Shown: positions 7,230 through 16,013, numbered from the stretch's first letter. The stretch is 64,000 nt of DNA from Flavobacterium limicola (GCF_003634755.1 NZ_RBXA01000003.1:519529-583528), one strand, 5' to 3'. Translations and numbers: made by a program. The notes: generated from the letters alone by a model not told the origin.

Positions 7230-8423
7230 ATGATGGGAGAATTGGCTTTATCACAACTTCGCTTTTTGACATTAGAAAGTCAAGGATTAACAAAGCCATA
7301 TCCTTTTGGAAAAGGTAAAGATGCAGTTCTTAAAACAGTAGAACATCTCGGATATTTACAAATTGACACCTTGTCAATTGTGGAACGAGCCCATCATCAC
7401 ACACTTTGGACAAGAATTCCAGATTATCAAACAGCATATTTAGATGAATTAGTTGAGGAGCGAAAGGTATTTGAATATTGGTTTCACGCAGCATCCTATC
7501 TTCCAATGAAAGATTTTCGTTTTGTATTACCTCAAATGCTAAATGTAAAACAAAGTGAGACACATTATTACAACGCAGACCCAAAAGTGATGAAATATGT
7601 TTTAGATACTATTCGTGCAGAAGGTCCCAAAAAAGCAAGAGATTTTGAGAATGAAACCAAAAGAGCAGGAAGTTGGTGGAGTTGGAAACCTACAAAAATA
7701 GCACTTGAAAGGCTTTTTTTGCAAGGCGATTTAATGATTTCCAGGAGAAACGGAATGCAAAAAACGTATGACCTCACTGAAAATGTGTTACCAAAATCAA
7801 TTAATACAACCTTGCCAACTGACCTTGAATTTGCAGAATATTTGGTAAAAACCTATTTGAATGCCTACGGATTTACAACCGTAAAGCAAATTACACATCT
7901 TAAAACAGGAGAATTAATAAGAAGAAATGTTGATAAAGTATTAAAATCAATGCTTCAAGCGAGAACGATACAACTGATAAATATTGAAAATAGACCTCCT
8001 GTTTTTGTATATAAAGACTTACTTGAAAAATCTTTAAATAGAACAGCTTCAAGCATTCGGCTTTTATCGCCATTTGACAATTCAATTATTCATCGAGACC
8101 GAGTAAAACAATTTTTCGACTTTGATTATAAAATTGAATGCTACACACCCAAAGAAAAAAGGCAATTCCGATATTTTTGTTTACCTATTTTATTTGGCGA
8201 CACATTTATCGGACGAGTTGATTGTAAAGCGCATCGAAAAGAAAAAGAATTTGAACTGATACATTTACACATCGAAAACACTAAAATTGATATTGAATTA
8301 TGGATAAACCCTTTTTTAGAATTAGTAAAAAATTTTGCTACATTTAATAATTGTGAAAATTTGAAACTAACAAAAGTAAGTCCAATAAAGTTTACAGATA
8401 AAATAAGACAAGTATTGACCTAA
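7230..8423 (+). CDS. YcaQ/AlkX-family DNA glycosylase-like winged-helix protein
   Basis: 397 aa, the usual length of the crosslink-repair glycosylase (HTH_42) family. Diagnostic segments: LALSQLRFLTL at the start, LGYLQIDTLSIVERAHHHTL (about 40-59) containing the catalytic Gln-Ile-Asp (44-46), FEYWFHAASYLPM, and LLSPFDNSIIHRDRVKQFFD. Family members such as E. coli YcaQ unhook interstrand crosslinks by cleaving glycosidic bonds. Two start codons are in tandem (7230 and 7233); either would serve. It is translated right after the GyrI-like gene. Confident on family; actual lesion unknown. Confidence 0.88.
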   Translation: MMGELALSQLRFLTLESQGLTKPYPFGKGKDAVLKTVEHLGYLQIDTLSIVERAHHHTLWTRIPDYQTAYLDELVEERKVFEYWFHAASYLPMKDFRFVLPQMLNVKQSETHYYNADPKVMKYVLDTIRAEGPKKARDFENETKRAGSWWSWKPTKIALERLFLQGDLMISRRNGMQKTYDLTENVLPKSINTTLPTDLEFAEYLVKTYLNAYGFTTVKQITHLKTGELIRRNVDKVLKSMLQARTIQLINIENRPPVFVYKDLLEKSLNRTASSIRLLSPFDNSIIHRDRVKQFFDFDYKIECYTPKEKRQFRYFCLPILFGDTFIGRVDCKAHRKEKEFELIHLHIENTKIDIELWINPFLELVKNFATFNNCENLKLTKVSPIKFTDKIRQVLT

Positions 8424-8654
8424 AACAAAAATCCGAACGCACAACACACGCTACAAGCAATTTAGGCAATAGGCTTTCCCGAAGTATCGGGAGGAAAGTT
8501 GGTTTTGTATTGGGGATGATTTGCTTCGCCTGTTCTATCGCTCGGGTGACAAATCCGAAGATTGGACTTAATTTACTCCCAAACCCGCTGCAGTTCCAAA
8601 ACGCTGTTGGCAATACTTCCCGAAAGTACATAAAAACAATAAAGAAATAAAGAA

Positions 8655-9491
8655 ATGAATGCAATTATACTTCCTGATGAACTAAATTTAGAAAATTTAC
8701 AATCTGTTCAGATTTTCGACTACCGTAGCTCAAAAGAAATTATTAAACAGCAAATTATTCTTAAACAACATACATTTAGTTTTTTAATTGAGGGAAATAA
8801 AGATGTTGTCTTTGACAATACAACGTTATCAATTGATAATTCTAAGTTTCTAATAATGAAGTCAGGAAATTGTTTGATGACCGAAAAACTTTCAGTAATC
8901 CGAAATTACAGGAGTGTACTTCTATTTTTTTCCAGCGAAACTCTATTGAAATTCATCCGAAATAACGAACTAAATACAACCAAATTAAACAAATATAAAT
9001 CAGTTTACTCTTTTGAATATAATGAGTTTATTAAACGATTTGTAAATAGTTTACTAGATATTTCAAAACTTTCAAAAGACACACAAAAGAAGCTACTTGA
9101 AGTGAAATTTGAAGAGATAATGCTCTATCTGATAGCAATATACGGTACTGATTTTTTATACTCGTTGTCAGAAAAAAGTAATGATACATCACAAAAATTC
9201 ATTCAAACTGTTGAAACCAACTGGATGTGCAAACTTACACTAAAAGAATTGGCATTTTTATGTAATATGAGTGTATCAACTTTCAAAAGAGAATTTGAAA
9301 AACACTATGCTGAATCGCCTATAAAATGGTTTCAAAATAAAAGATTAGAGTATGCACATCATTTGCTGTACCAAGAACAAAAGAGTTCTTCAGAAATATA
9401 TTTTGAAGTTGGGTACGAGAATCTATCAAGCTTTATTCAGGCTTATAAATTGAAATATGGAGTTACACCCAAACAGCATCATAAGGATTGA
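8655..9491 (+). CDS. AraC-family transcriptional regulator
   Basis: 278 aa. The C-terminal 100 residues hold the two HTH motifs: LTLKELAFLCNMSVSTFKRE and SSSEIYFEVGYENLSSFIQA, followed by KYGVTPKQHH, the family signature. The N-terminal 180 residues are a cupin-like sensing region of the type seen in Bacteroidota ExsA-like regulators. The upstream 230-bp spacer contains CGCACAACACACGCTACAAG and CTGTTGGCAATACTTCCCG, sequences of the recombining-spacer type. The PEBP gene follows 87 bases later and could be a target (inference). Confidence 0.9.
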   Translation: MNAIILPDELNLENLQSVQIFDYRSSKEIIKQQIILKQHTFSFLIEGNKDVVFDNTTLSIDNSKFLIMKSGNCLMTEKLSVIRNYRSVLLFFSSETLLKFIRNNELNTTKLNKYKSVYSFEYNEFIKRFVNSLLDISKLSKDTQKKLLEVKFEEIMLYLIAIYGTDFLYSLSEKSNDTSQKFIQTVETNWMCKLTLKELAFLCNMSVSTFKREFEKHYAESPIKWFQNKRLEYAHHLLYQEQKSSSEIYFEVGYENLSSFIQAYKLKYGVTPKQHHKD

Positions 9492-9578
9492 ACTTTTAGC
9501 AACAGTTTTTGAAAGTTAATCTTTATTTAATCTGCAGTATGACCTTTAAATTTGTATTGAATTAATAAATTTAATAAA

Positions 9579-10133
9579 ATGAAAAAAACAAATTTAATTT
9601 TAGCAATGTTCTTACTTTTAGGAACAACTGTTTTCGGTCAAAAAACATTTACTTTATCTAGCAAAGATTTGGGTGGAGAAACCACTAAAGTTCAAGAATT
9701 TAACGGATTTGGCTGTTCAGGAGAAAACGAGTCACCTCAATTATCTTGGAAAAATGCACCCGAAGGAACAAAAAGTTTTGCCATCACAATGTATGACCCA
9801 GATGCACCAACTGGAAGTGGTTTTTGGCATTGGGTTGTATTTGACATTCCAGAAAACATAAGCGAGTTAGTAACTAAGGCAGGTAATATCAAACTAAATT
9901 TAGCACCTAAAGGAGTAATACAAAGTAAAACAGATTATGGAATTAACGGATTTGGAGGCCCTTGTCCACCTGTTGGACACGGTTTTCATCAGTACATCAT
10001 AACAGTTTATGCACTAAAAACTGACAAATTAGGACTTGACGCAAATAGTAATCCTGCTGTAGTTGGCTTTTATCTTTGGAACAACACTCTTGCAAAAGCT
10101 AGCATTGTGGCATATTACAAGCGAGACAAATAG
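9579..10133 (+). CDS. Secreted PEBP / YbhB-YbcL family protein
   Basis: 184 aa with a signal peptide (residues 1-20, cut after VFGQ). It then shows the PEBP fold: NGFGCSGENESPQLSWKNAP, MYDPDAPTGSGFWHWVVFD (the ligand-site DPDAP and HW), and GHGFHQYIITVYAL. This is the Raf-kinase-inhibitor-like family. The bacterial role is unclear; phospholipid or small-molecule binding in the periplasm is likely. A TAAATTTG -7-type box is at 9547-9554, 25 bases before the ATG. It follows the AraC gene on the same strand. Confidence 0.92.
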   Translation: MKKTNLILAMFLLLGTTVFGQKTFTLSSKDLGGETTKVQEFNGFGCSGENESPQLSWKNAPEGTKSFAITMYDPDAPTGSGFWHWVVFDIPENISELVTKAGNIKLNLAPKGVIQSKTDYGINGFGGPCPPVGHGFHQYIITVYALKTDKLGLDANSNPAVVGFYLWNNTLAKASIVAYYKRDK

Positions 10134-10453
10134 TGTTAACAAAATAGTACTGCCTACAACAGCGGTTTTAATTAATTGAGGTTTAAGGTCTTAATCTTAA
10201 ACCCTTTATGTAATTTTGTTTTTCGGTATTTAATCGAAAGTTTTGGGTTTGCAAATCCCCAACTTCTTAAAGCCGCGAAACGTCAGGCTTTGAAAAAACC
10301 TCTTCAAATTTAGAAAGTATGCGTAGGGCTACCAAAGAAAAATCTCAAATATGGGATTCTCAAGAGGCTGATTTTAGTTTTTTCACAGACAGACGTTAGC
10401 GGTCAGGCTAAATAACGACTGTAAAGAGTTAAAACTTATTCAACTTAACTTAA
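10134..10453. other. Non-coding spacer between modules
   Basis: Starts TGCCTACAACAGCGGTTTTA right behind the PEBP stop. It contains a long GGTTTAAGG/CTTAAACC inverted repeat (10181-10204), shares GCGAAACGTCAGGCT with 11666, and ends with CAGACGTTAGCGGTCAGGCT (10391-10410) before the next gene. This is the same start-and-end plan as the other module spacers. Confidence 0.55.
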
Positions 10454-11524
10454 ATGGAGATGAGACTAGAGGATTTAGGATATAATGATGAAATTGAAAA
10501 TTTCAGGATGGAACACAACCTTGAAAATTTCGAAATAGGTAGAGTTATTTCAGAACATAGGGAGCGTTACATCATCAAGACAATAAATGGAGAATTCGAA
10601 GCAGAGATAACTGGCAATATGCGTTTCAATGCCAAAAACCGCGCAGATTTTCCGGCAGTGGGAGATTGGGTTACACTTACAACCTATGAATCTGATTTTG
10701 CAATAATTCACAACATACTGCCGAGATTTTCAACTATCAAACGTCAGGCAATCGGACAATTTGGAGAGGTTCAAATTATTGCAACTAATATTGATTACGC
10801 CTTTTTAGTGCAAGCTGTAGATAGGGATTTCAATATCAATAGACTGGAAAGATACCTAACCATATGTAATTCTTCTAAAGTTAAGCCAATAATTATACTA
10901 ACCAAAACCGACTTAATTGATGAGATTCAAATAAATGAAATAGTAAACAGCATAAAAATCAGGATTAAAAATGTTCCTATTATTCCAATCAGTAATGAAA
11001 CAAAAAAAGGGTACGAAGCAATAAATACAATAATTGAGAAAGGAAAAACGTATTGTATGCTTGGATCGTCTGGAGTGGGAAAATCAACTCTTTTAAATAA
11101 TCTTTCTGGAAAAATGGTAATGAGGACTGATGCAATAAGTCTAAGTACAAACAAAGGAAAACACGTTACAAGTCATAGAGAACTAATCATTCTTGAAAAT
11201 GGTGGAATCTTAATTGATAATCCTGGAATGCGAGAAGTTGGTATTGCTGATACGGCAAGCGGACTTGAAACTACTTTTGATAGGATTGGCAGACTTTCTG
11301 GTAATTGCAGATTCAAAGATTGTACGCATACCAATGAGAAAGGTTGTTCGGTTCTTGAAGCCGTTGAAAAAGGAGAAATTGACAAAGCTTCCTACGAAAA
11401 TTACCTTAAAATGGAAAGAGAGAAAGCGCATTTTGAATCCACATTGGAAGAGAAACGAAAAAAAGATAAAGATTTCGGAAAAATGGTTAAGACCTTTAAG
11501 AAGGGAATCAATAGAAAAAAATAA
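10454..11524 (+). CDS. rsgA: RsgA-type circularly permuted GTPase
   Basis: 356 aa, ribosome small-subunit-dependent GTPase A. An N-terminal OB fold (GDWVTL near 70) is followed by permuted G motifs: TKTD (150-153) before GSSGVGKST (204-212) and DNPGM (255-259). The zinc motif CRFKDCTHTNEKGC (285-298) is complete. RsgA checks late 30S assembly and interacts with ribosomes in stress. The gene sits alone in the accessory array, and its divergent opening (MEMRLEDLGYNDEIENF) suggests a second, mobile RsgA rather than the housekeeping copy (inference). All key residues are present, so it is probably active. Confidence 0.92.
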   Translation: MEMRLEDLGYNDEIENFRMEHNLENFEIGRVISEHRERYIIKTINGEFEAEITGNMRFNAKNRADFPAVGDWVTLTTYESDFAIIHNILPRFSTIKRQAIGQFGEVQIIATNIDYAFLVQAVDRDFNINRLERYLTICNSSKVKPIIILTKTDLIDEIQINEIVNSIKIRIKNVPIIPISNETKKGYEAINTIIEKGKTYCMLGSSGVGKSTLLNNLSGKMVMRTDAISLSTNKGKHVTSHRELIILENGGILIDNPGMREVGIADTASGLETTFDRIGRLSGNCRFKDCTHTNEKGCSVLEAVEKGEIDKASYENYLKMEREKAHFESTLEEKRKKDKDFGKMVKTFKKGINRKK

Positions 11525-12136
11525 GGCTCTAATAAAAATAGCCCGAACCGCTGACACACGCTAAGCGAGCATTGCTTTTTTTATTCTAACCGTTAGATTT
11601 TCGTCACGAAAAAGTTTTATATTGACGATAGAAATCGGTTCGCTTAGTCGCAAAGTCGCCCAGCGCGAAACGTCAGGCTGTGAAAAAAACCCCGCTCTTT
11701 GAAGTGTTCTTATGAAATGCTGCGCGAACGTCTTTGACTTCGCGCACTTTTTTCTATTTCTTATAAATTCTAAATAGGATAAAAGTCCCTGCTGCTCGAC
11801 TAGCACATAAATGTTTTACAGGGCATTCTTTATATTTTTGGGTTCGGTATTTTTTAAATTCGTAATTCTCCTTTGAACTACTTTTTTTATGCCCGACCTT
11901 CAGTCTTGAGCGTTTTTACAGCAAAATCGAGCTTAGAGAGGTCAATAAGCGCTACAAAGGCATCTATAAATCGCACCATATTATCGGTACGTATAGTATC
12001 TTCTAAACTTGAAAAACGCATTTGCTGACGGGAAATACCTGTGAGATGTTGCATTCTTGATAATGCGAAAAATCTTCTTTTTATACTAGTATTTTGTTAC
12101 ATTTGATGATAATACAACGGAGGTTTTTTTACAGAC
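11525..12136. other. Non-coding spacer with terminator-like repeat
   Basis: Begins with CCGAACCGCTGACACACGCTA after the rsgA stop. It contains the 95-bp repeat 11693-11787, shared with 16226-16321, and ends at the TGACG hairpin. An ORF that runs upstream of the Crp gene through this spacer is rejected. Confidence 0.6.
11721..11753 (+). terminator. Rho-independent-type hairpin in a repeated element
   Basis: TGCGCGAA (11721-11728) pairs perfectly with TTCGCGCA (11739-11746) and is followed by a T run (11748-11753). The same structure with the same flanks recurs at 16255-16287, so the terminator is carried in a dispersed 95-bp repeat. Confidence 0.65.
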
Positions 12137-12151
12137 TGACGCTATGCGTCA
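12137..12151 (+). promoter_or_regulatory. TGACG-CTATG-CGTCA hairpin before a gene
   Basis: Third occurrence of the same inverted repeat (also 4469 and 6731), 38 bases before the likely ATG at 12190. The arms are invariant while the loop varies, as expected of a structural site. Confidence 0.6.
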
Positions 12152-12189
12152 CCTTATCACAACCGCTTCGAAGGAACAGAAAACTAAAA

Positions 12190-12768
12190 ATGAAAAACGA
12201 TAGCTTAAGACACTTTTTGCAGTCCTTCAATATATTGACAGATATTGAAATTGACGATTTCCTGCACCTTTTAACGTATAAAATCTTCAAAAAGGCGGAG
12301 TATTTTATTAAAGAAGGCGAAACTTGCAAACAAGTAGCATTTGTTTTAACAGGCAGCCTGCGTTCTTATTATACGTCCGACAAAGAGGAAGAAGTTACTT
12401 ATTGTATCACTTTTCCAAACAGTTTAATGACTGCTTATTCTTCATTTGTGACTTCACAGCCGACAATGGAAAACATACAAGCTATTACAAAAACTGAATT
12501 ATTAATCATTCCTAAAGACAAGTTTGAAAAATTAGTGCAACAAAAACCTAATTGGGTCTATTTCTTAAAAACAATAGCAGAACAACAATACATTGAATTA
12601 GAAAAAAGAATATTTCAATTGCAAAAAAGCGATGCCACTAAACGATATGCAGACTTAATGAAAAATCATCCAGAGTATGTTCAAAAAATCCCTTTACAAT
12701 ATTTAGCCTCTTACTTAGGTATTTCACAACGACATTTAAGCAGAATACGAAAAGAATTTACTTTTTAG
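12190..12768 (+). CDS. Crp/Fnr-family transcriptional regulator
   Basis: 192 aa from the ATG at 12190. An in-frame upstream ATG at 12094 would add residues encoded by spacer DNA and by the TGACG hairpin, so it is rejected. A cyclic-nucleotide-binding beta barrel fills residues about 10-115 (GETCKQVAFVLTGSLRSYYT). The C-terminal HTH is IPLQYLASYLGISQRHLSRI. It is a short Bacteroidota-type Crp with no Cys cluster, so not an Fe-S sensor. It precedes a two-gene oxidoreductase operon with a palindromic site in its promoter, the likely target. Confidence 0.9.
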   Translation: MKNDSLRHFLQSFNILTDIEIDDFLHLLTYKIFKKAEYFIKEGETCKQVAFVLTGSLRSYYTSDKEEEVTYCITFPNSLMTAYSSFVTSQPTMENIQAITKTELLIIPKDKFEKLVQQKPNWVYFLKTIAEQQYIELEKRIFQLQKSDATKRYADLMKNHPEYVQKIPLQYLASYLGISQRHLSRIRKEFTF

Positions 12769-12775
12769 ACATTTG

Positions 12776-12809
12776 TCCTATTTTCAAAGTTTGATAGGAT
12801 TTAGCTTTG
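12776..12809 (+). promoter_or_regulatory. Promoter with palindromic operator
   Basis: TCCTAT (12776-12781) and ATAGGA (12794-12799) form a perfect inverted repeat with a 12-base spacer. A textbook -7 box TAGCTTTG lies at 12802-12809, 25 bases before the ATG at 12834. The palindrome covers the -33 region, so binding there by the Crp protein encoded immediately upstream could repress or activate (inference). Confidence 0.6.
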
Positions 12810-12833
12810 CACATCTAAACGTAAACTAAAGAG

Positions 12834-13853
12834 ATGAGCAAAACAATTTTAATTATAGGTGGCACTGGTTTGATTGGAAAAACTATTCATGAAATGCTTT
12901 CGAGCAGAAACCCAGCTTTAAAAATTTTAATCGGAACAAGAAATAAAGGTACCAATCCAAATCATGTTCAAATTGATATAAATGACAAAAACTCTTTTGA
13001 ATCATTATACAAGCATTCAATCAATCTAATCATACTTTGTACAAAAGATCCCGATAATAATGCTTTAGATTATGCAATAAAATCTAAAATTGATTATATC
13101 GATATTACAAAACCGACAAGTGAACTGGTAAAATCTTTAGATTTTACTGAGAAAAGAACCATTGAAAGTAAAATTGTATTTAGTTCCGGATGGATGGGTG
13201 GTATTGCACCATTGCTATTATATTCAAAAGGTGTTTTAGCAAATGATGTCAAAAATGTTGAAATTTTGGTTTATTATTCTACTAAAGATAAAGCTGGGAA
13301 AAGTTCGGCAGATTTTATGGCTGAAAATGTAAGCAAACCATTTAATTTCTATAAAAATAATACTAAGGTTAATACCAAGCATTTTTTAAATTCAAAGTAT
13401 CATGTTTTTAATTTTGACGGTAAAAACAGGAAAGTTTATGATTTTGATATCCCAGATTTATATATTTTTAATCAAATAGAAAAGATACCAACTGTTTCAG
13501 CCAAACTGACCTTTGATTCTAAACTCATTACTTCTGCTTTAGGCATCATGCAAAAAATAAATTTCTTTAAAATTTTAAATTTTAAAGAACGAAAATTAAT
13601 ATTTGGAGGAAGCGGTAGTGGAGATGTTTCAACCTTTGAAATTTTTGTCTCACACAGTAATTCTAAACAAGAAAAAGTTGTTTTAAAATGTCAAAAAGGT
13701 CAATCGGAATTGACCTCTTTTTCCACTGTACTACATGTTGAAAAAATACTTGAAAACAGTTTTCCGAACAGTGTTTATTTTAGCCATCAACTACACAACC
13801 CAAAAGATTTTACAGTTTCATTAACTTCAAATAGCTCAATATCGATACATTAA
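12834..13853 (+). CDS. Saccharopine dehydrogenase-like NAD(P)-binding protein
   Basis: 339 aa. The N-terminal Rossmann motif ILIIGGTGLIGKTI (residues 4-17) and the layout of the next 120 residues (RNKGTN..., INLIILCTKDPDNNALDYAI, IDYIDITKPTSEL) match the saccharopine-dehydrogenase NAD(P)-binding domain. These proteins are often annotated as oxidoreductases of unknown substrate. The C-terminal half is less typical. It is followed after 7 bases by a flavodoxin-like NADPH oxidoreductase and preceded by a Crp regulator, so the three look like one redox module. Confidence 0.8.
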   Translation: MSKTILIIGGTGLIGKTIHEMLSSRNPALKILIGTRNKGTNPNHVQIDINDKNSFESLYKHSINLIILCTKDPDNNALDYAIKSKIDYIDITKPTSELVKSLDFTEKRTIESKIVFSSGWMGGIAPLLLYSKGVLANDVKNVEILVYYSTKDKAGKSSADFMAENVSKPFNFYKNNTKVNTKHFLNSKYHVFNFDGKNRKVYDFDIPDLYIFNQIEKIPTVSAKLTFDSKLITSALGIMQKINFFKILNFKERKLIFGGSGSGDVSTFEIFVSHSNSKQEKVVLKCQKGQSELTSFSTVLHVEKILENSFPNSVYFSHQLHNPKDFTVSLTSNSSISIH

Positions 13854-13860
13854 AGAATTT

Positions 13861-14439
13861 ATGAAAAAAATAGTAATTATAAATGGTCATCCAAACAAAG
13901 AAAGTTTGAGCTTTGCATTTGCAAAAGCCTATAATAGAGGTGCTACAAATTCAGGGACAGAAGTCAAAGAAATAATAATTGCAGACCTCAATTTCAATCC
14001 AAATCTGCAATTTGGGTATCAAAAAAGAACAGAATTGGAGCCAGACCTTTTGAATGCTTGGGAAAAAATTAAATGGGCAGACCATTTAGTTTGGATTCAC
14101 CCTGTTTGGTGGGGCGGACTTCCTGCGATGATGAAAGGATTTATTGATAGACTTTTTTTGCCAGGCTTTGCATTTCAGTACAGAGAAAACTCAATACTAT
14201 GGGATAAATTATTAAAAGGTAAAACAGCTCATATTATTACGACACTTGACCAACCGAGTTGGTATTATTGGTTGATATACGGCAGGCCAAGTGTCAATCA
14301 ATTAAAAAAATCTACATTAGAATTTTGTGGAATTAATCCAGTTAAAGTTTCATACTTTGGCATAATTAAAAACTCAAAAGATACAACAAGACAAAAATGG
14401 ATTTCAGCGGTTGAAAAATTGGGGAAGCAAAATAAATAA
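13861..14439 (+). CDS. NAD(P)H-dependent quinone/flavin oxidoreductase (KefF/MdaB type)
   Basis: 192 aa flavodoxin-like fold: IINGHPNKESLSFAFAKAY binds FMN/FAD phosphate, IKWADHLVWIHPVWWGGLPA and MKGFIDRLFLPGFAF line the isoalloxazine site. This is the NQO1/MdaB/KefF family, two-electron quinone reduction in the cytosol. The chain is complete. It is co-directional and 7 bases from the saccharopine-dehydrogenase-like gene. Element B follows 16 bases after the stop, closing the module. Confidence 0.9.
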   Translation: MKKIVIINGHPNKESLSFAFAKAYNRGATNSGTEVKEIIIADLNFNPNLQFGYQKRTELEPDLLNAWEKIKWADHLVWIHPVWWGGLPAMMKGFIDRLFLPGFAFQYRENSILWDKLLKGKTAHIITTLDQPSWYYWLIYGRPSVNQLKKSTLEFCGINPVKVSYFGIIKNSKDTTRQKWISAVEKLGKQNK

Positions 14440-14455
14440 ATAAATAAAGGCGAAT

Positions 14456-14540
14456 GCCAACAGCTAGAATTTCGTTGCGTACGCAGCACTTACAGTGAAA
14501 TTCCTGTTCAACAGCCTGTCCCGATTTTTCGGGAGAACCG
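14456..14540 (+). repeat. Element B copy 3
   Basis: GCCAACAGCTAGAATTTCG...GCAGCACTTACAGTGAAATTC, then CTGTTCAACAGCCTG and the TCCCGA/TCGGGA hairpin. Stem changes are paired (GAATTTC with GAAATTC), which suggests that base pairing rather than primary sequence is preserved. Confidence 0.75.
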
Positions 14541-14579
14541 AAGTACCTGACGTTAACACTCTGCACTGATCGTAAAAAT

Positions 14580-14835
14580 TCCCCACTGGCACTCATTTGT
14601 CAAGGTTCTTTGGTGCTTGTTTGAGACGAGTGCCTACTTAAATTAAAAGTTAAAGCGTAACGTTTCTAACGCGGTTAATGATAAGAAATTGTATTTTTAC
14701 ACTTGGAAAGCTAGTGGCGCTTTGCTCTTGACGCCCACAGCGATTCGTAGGCTGCTGGAAAGAATCTTAATTATAATTTAAATTCCAAATAGTTACGCTC
14801 GAATTAACAAAATAAAGTTCGTTTAGAGGTTTTTA
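14580..14835 (+). repeat. Element C copy 2
   Basis: Full-length relative of 4213-4465, beginning TCCCCACTGGCACTCATTT and ending GTTCGTTTAGAGGTTTTTAT. It is followed by a small hairpin TCCCGA/TCGGGA and then the lipoprotein gene at 14919. A minus-strand ORF crossing it is not conserved in the other copies. Confidence 0.8.
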
Positions 14836-14918
14836 TCCCGATGCTTCGGGAGAACGGACTTTGGGTCCAATTTAATCGCAGATAAACGACAATAAATAAA
14901 TATTCAAATAAATATAAA

Positions 14919-15920
14919 ATGAACATACTTAAAAAAATCGCATTAACTTTAATTATCATTATAACGGCAATAAGTTGCAACAACCAGGATAAAACCAAAA
15001 CAACAGAGCGAACTTCACAACCCCAAAATACTACACCAAGCATATCAAATTTTGTTGGAAATTATGTCTCTGAAAGCTATACAAAAAAAAGCGAAGGATA
15101 CGATTGGATAGCGGTTTCTGTAAATCAATTATCAGATAGTACAGTTCACATTTCGGTGCGTTCTCGTATGGATAAGAAAAAACCATCTTGCACATTTGAT
15201 GCTGATGCAATTAAAATATCGAACAATCAATTCAAGTCAAATGTTGATGGCAAACTAATTATCTATACATTTAACAAAGGTTCGATCAATATTGAACCTG
15301 AGAAAAATGAGGACAAATACATATTGCAATATTATTGTTCTGGAGGTGGAAACTTTAGCGGGGACTATAAGAAGATTAACGAACCTTTAGATGAAAAACA
15401 AATAGATGGTAGGGTATTCATAAAGACACTGTCTTTGCAAAATATTGGATTTGATGTGAGTACCACAGGAAAAGGTTCAATTCAACAACTTACAATTCAA
15501 CCTTTCGGATTGAAAATAGACAACAATAAAATCACTATAGAAATTGACGGCTCTGTTACCAATGCAGAAGTTGAAGATTTGAATGCTGACGGATTTCCAG
15601 AACTTTTAATTTATACTACTTCTGCTGGAAGTGGTAGTTACGGTAATGTAATTGGATACTCTGTAAATGCTGGAAAATCAATCAGTCAAATCTATTTTCC
15701 ACCAATTTCAGATAATCCAAAAGCAAATAAGGGATATATGGGGCACGATGAATTTGCTATAGTAGAAACGACTCTAGTACAACGTTTTAAAACATACAAA
15801 GAAGGGGATGCTAATAGCAATCCAACAGGGAATATTCGCCAAATTCAATACAAATTGAAAGATGGAGAGGCATCCCGAAAATTTATTATTGATAAGATAA
15901 TTGAATATCCAGAAAAATAG
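14919..15920 (+). CDS. Lipoprotein with PliI-type lysozyme-inhibitor domain
   Basis: 333 aa. Lipoprotein signal ending in the lipobox AISC (Cys20). Residues about 40-155 are a MliC/PliC-like lipocalin-type region (VGNYVSESYTK; CSGGGNFSGDYK). Residues about 165-330 match the periplasmic inhibitor of I-type lysozyme: FDVSTTGKGSIQQLTIQPFG, DLNADGFPELLIYTTSAGSG, YGNVIGYSVNAGKSISQIYF and KGYMGHDEFAIVE. PliI proteins protect against invertebrate lysozyme. A fused two-domain lipoprotein in a mobile-looking module suggests host or grazer defence (inference). Module has element C upstream and B downstream. Confidence 0.85.
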   Translation: MNILKKIALTLIIIITAISCNNQDKTKTTERTSQPQNTTPSISNFVGNYVSESYTKKSEGYDWIAVSVNQLSDSTVHISVRSRMDKKKPSCTFDADAIKISNNQFKSNVDGKLIIYTFNKGSINIEPEKNEDKYILQYYCSGGGNFSGDYKKINEPLDEKQIDGRVFIKTLSLQNIGFDVSTTGKGSIQQLTIQPFGLKIDNNKITIEIDGSVTNAEVEDLNADGFPELLIYTTSAGSGSYGNVIGYSVNAGKSISQIYFPPISDNPKANKGYMGHDEFAIVETTLVQRFKTYKEGDANSNPTGNIRQIQYKLKDGEASRKFIIDKIIEYPEK

Positions 15921-15925
15921 AAAAC

Positions 15926-16013
15926 TGCTACTAACAAGTTAGAGTTTCGTTGCGTGCGAAGCACGAATAATAAAACTCGTGTAGAATAGCCTGTCCCGCT
16001 TTTTCGGGAGAAC
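15926..16013 (+). repeat. Element B copy 4
   Basis: CTACTAACAAGTTAGAGTTTC...CGAAGCACGAATAATAAAACTC with the TCCCG/CGGGA tail hairpin, starting 5 bases after the lipoprotein stop. Confidence 0.75.

Noticed and set aside
12094..12189. N-terminal extension of the Crp gene
   Set aside because: The 32 extra codons run through the TGACG hairpin and spacer DNA; the ATG at 12190 gives a normal Crp start.
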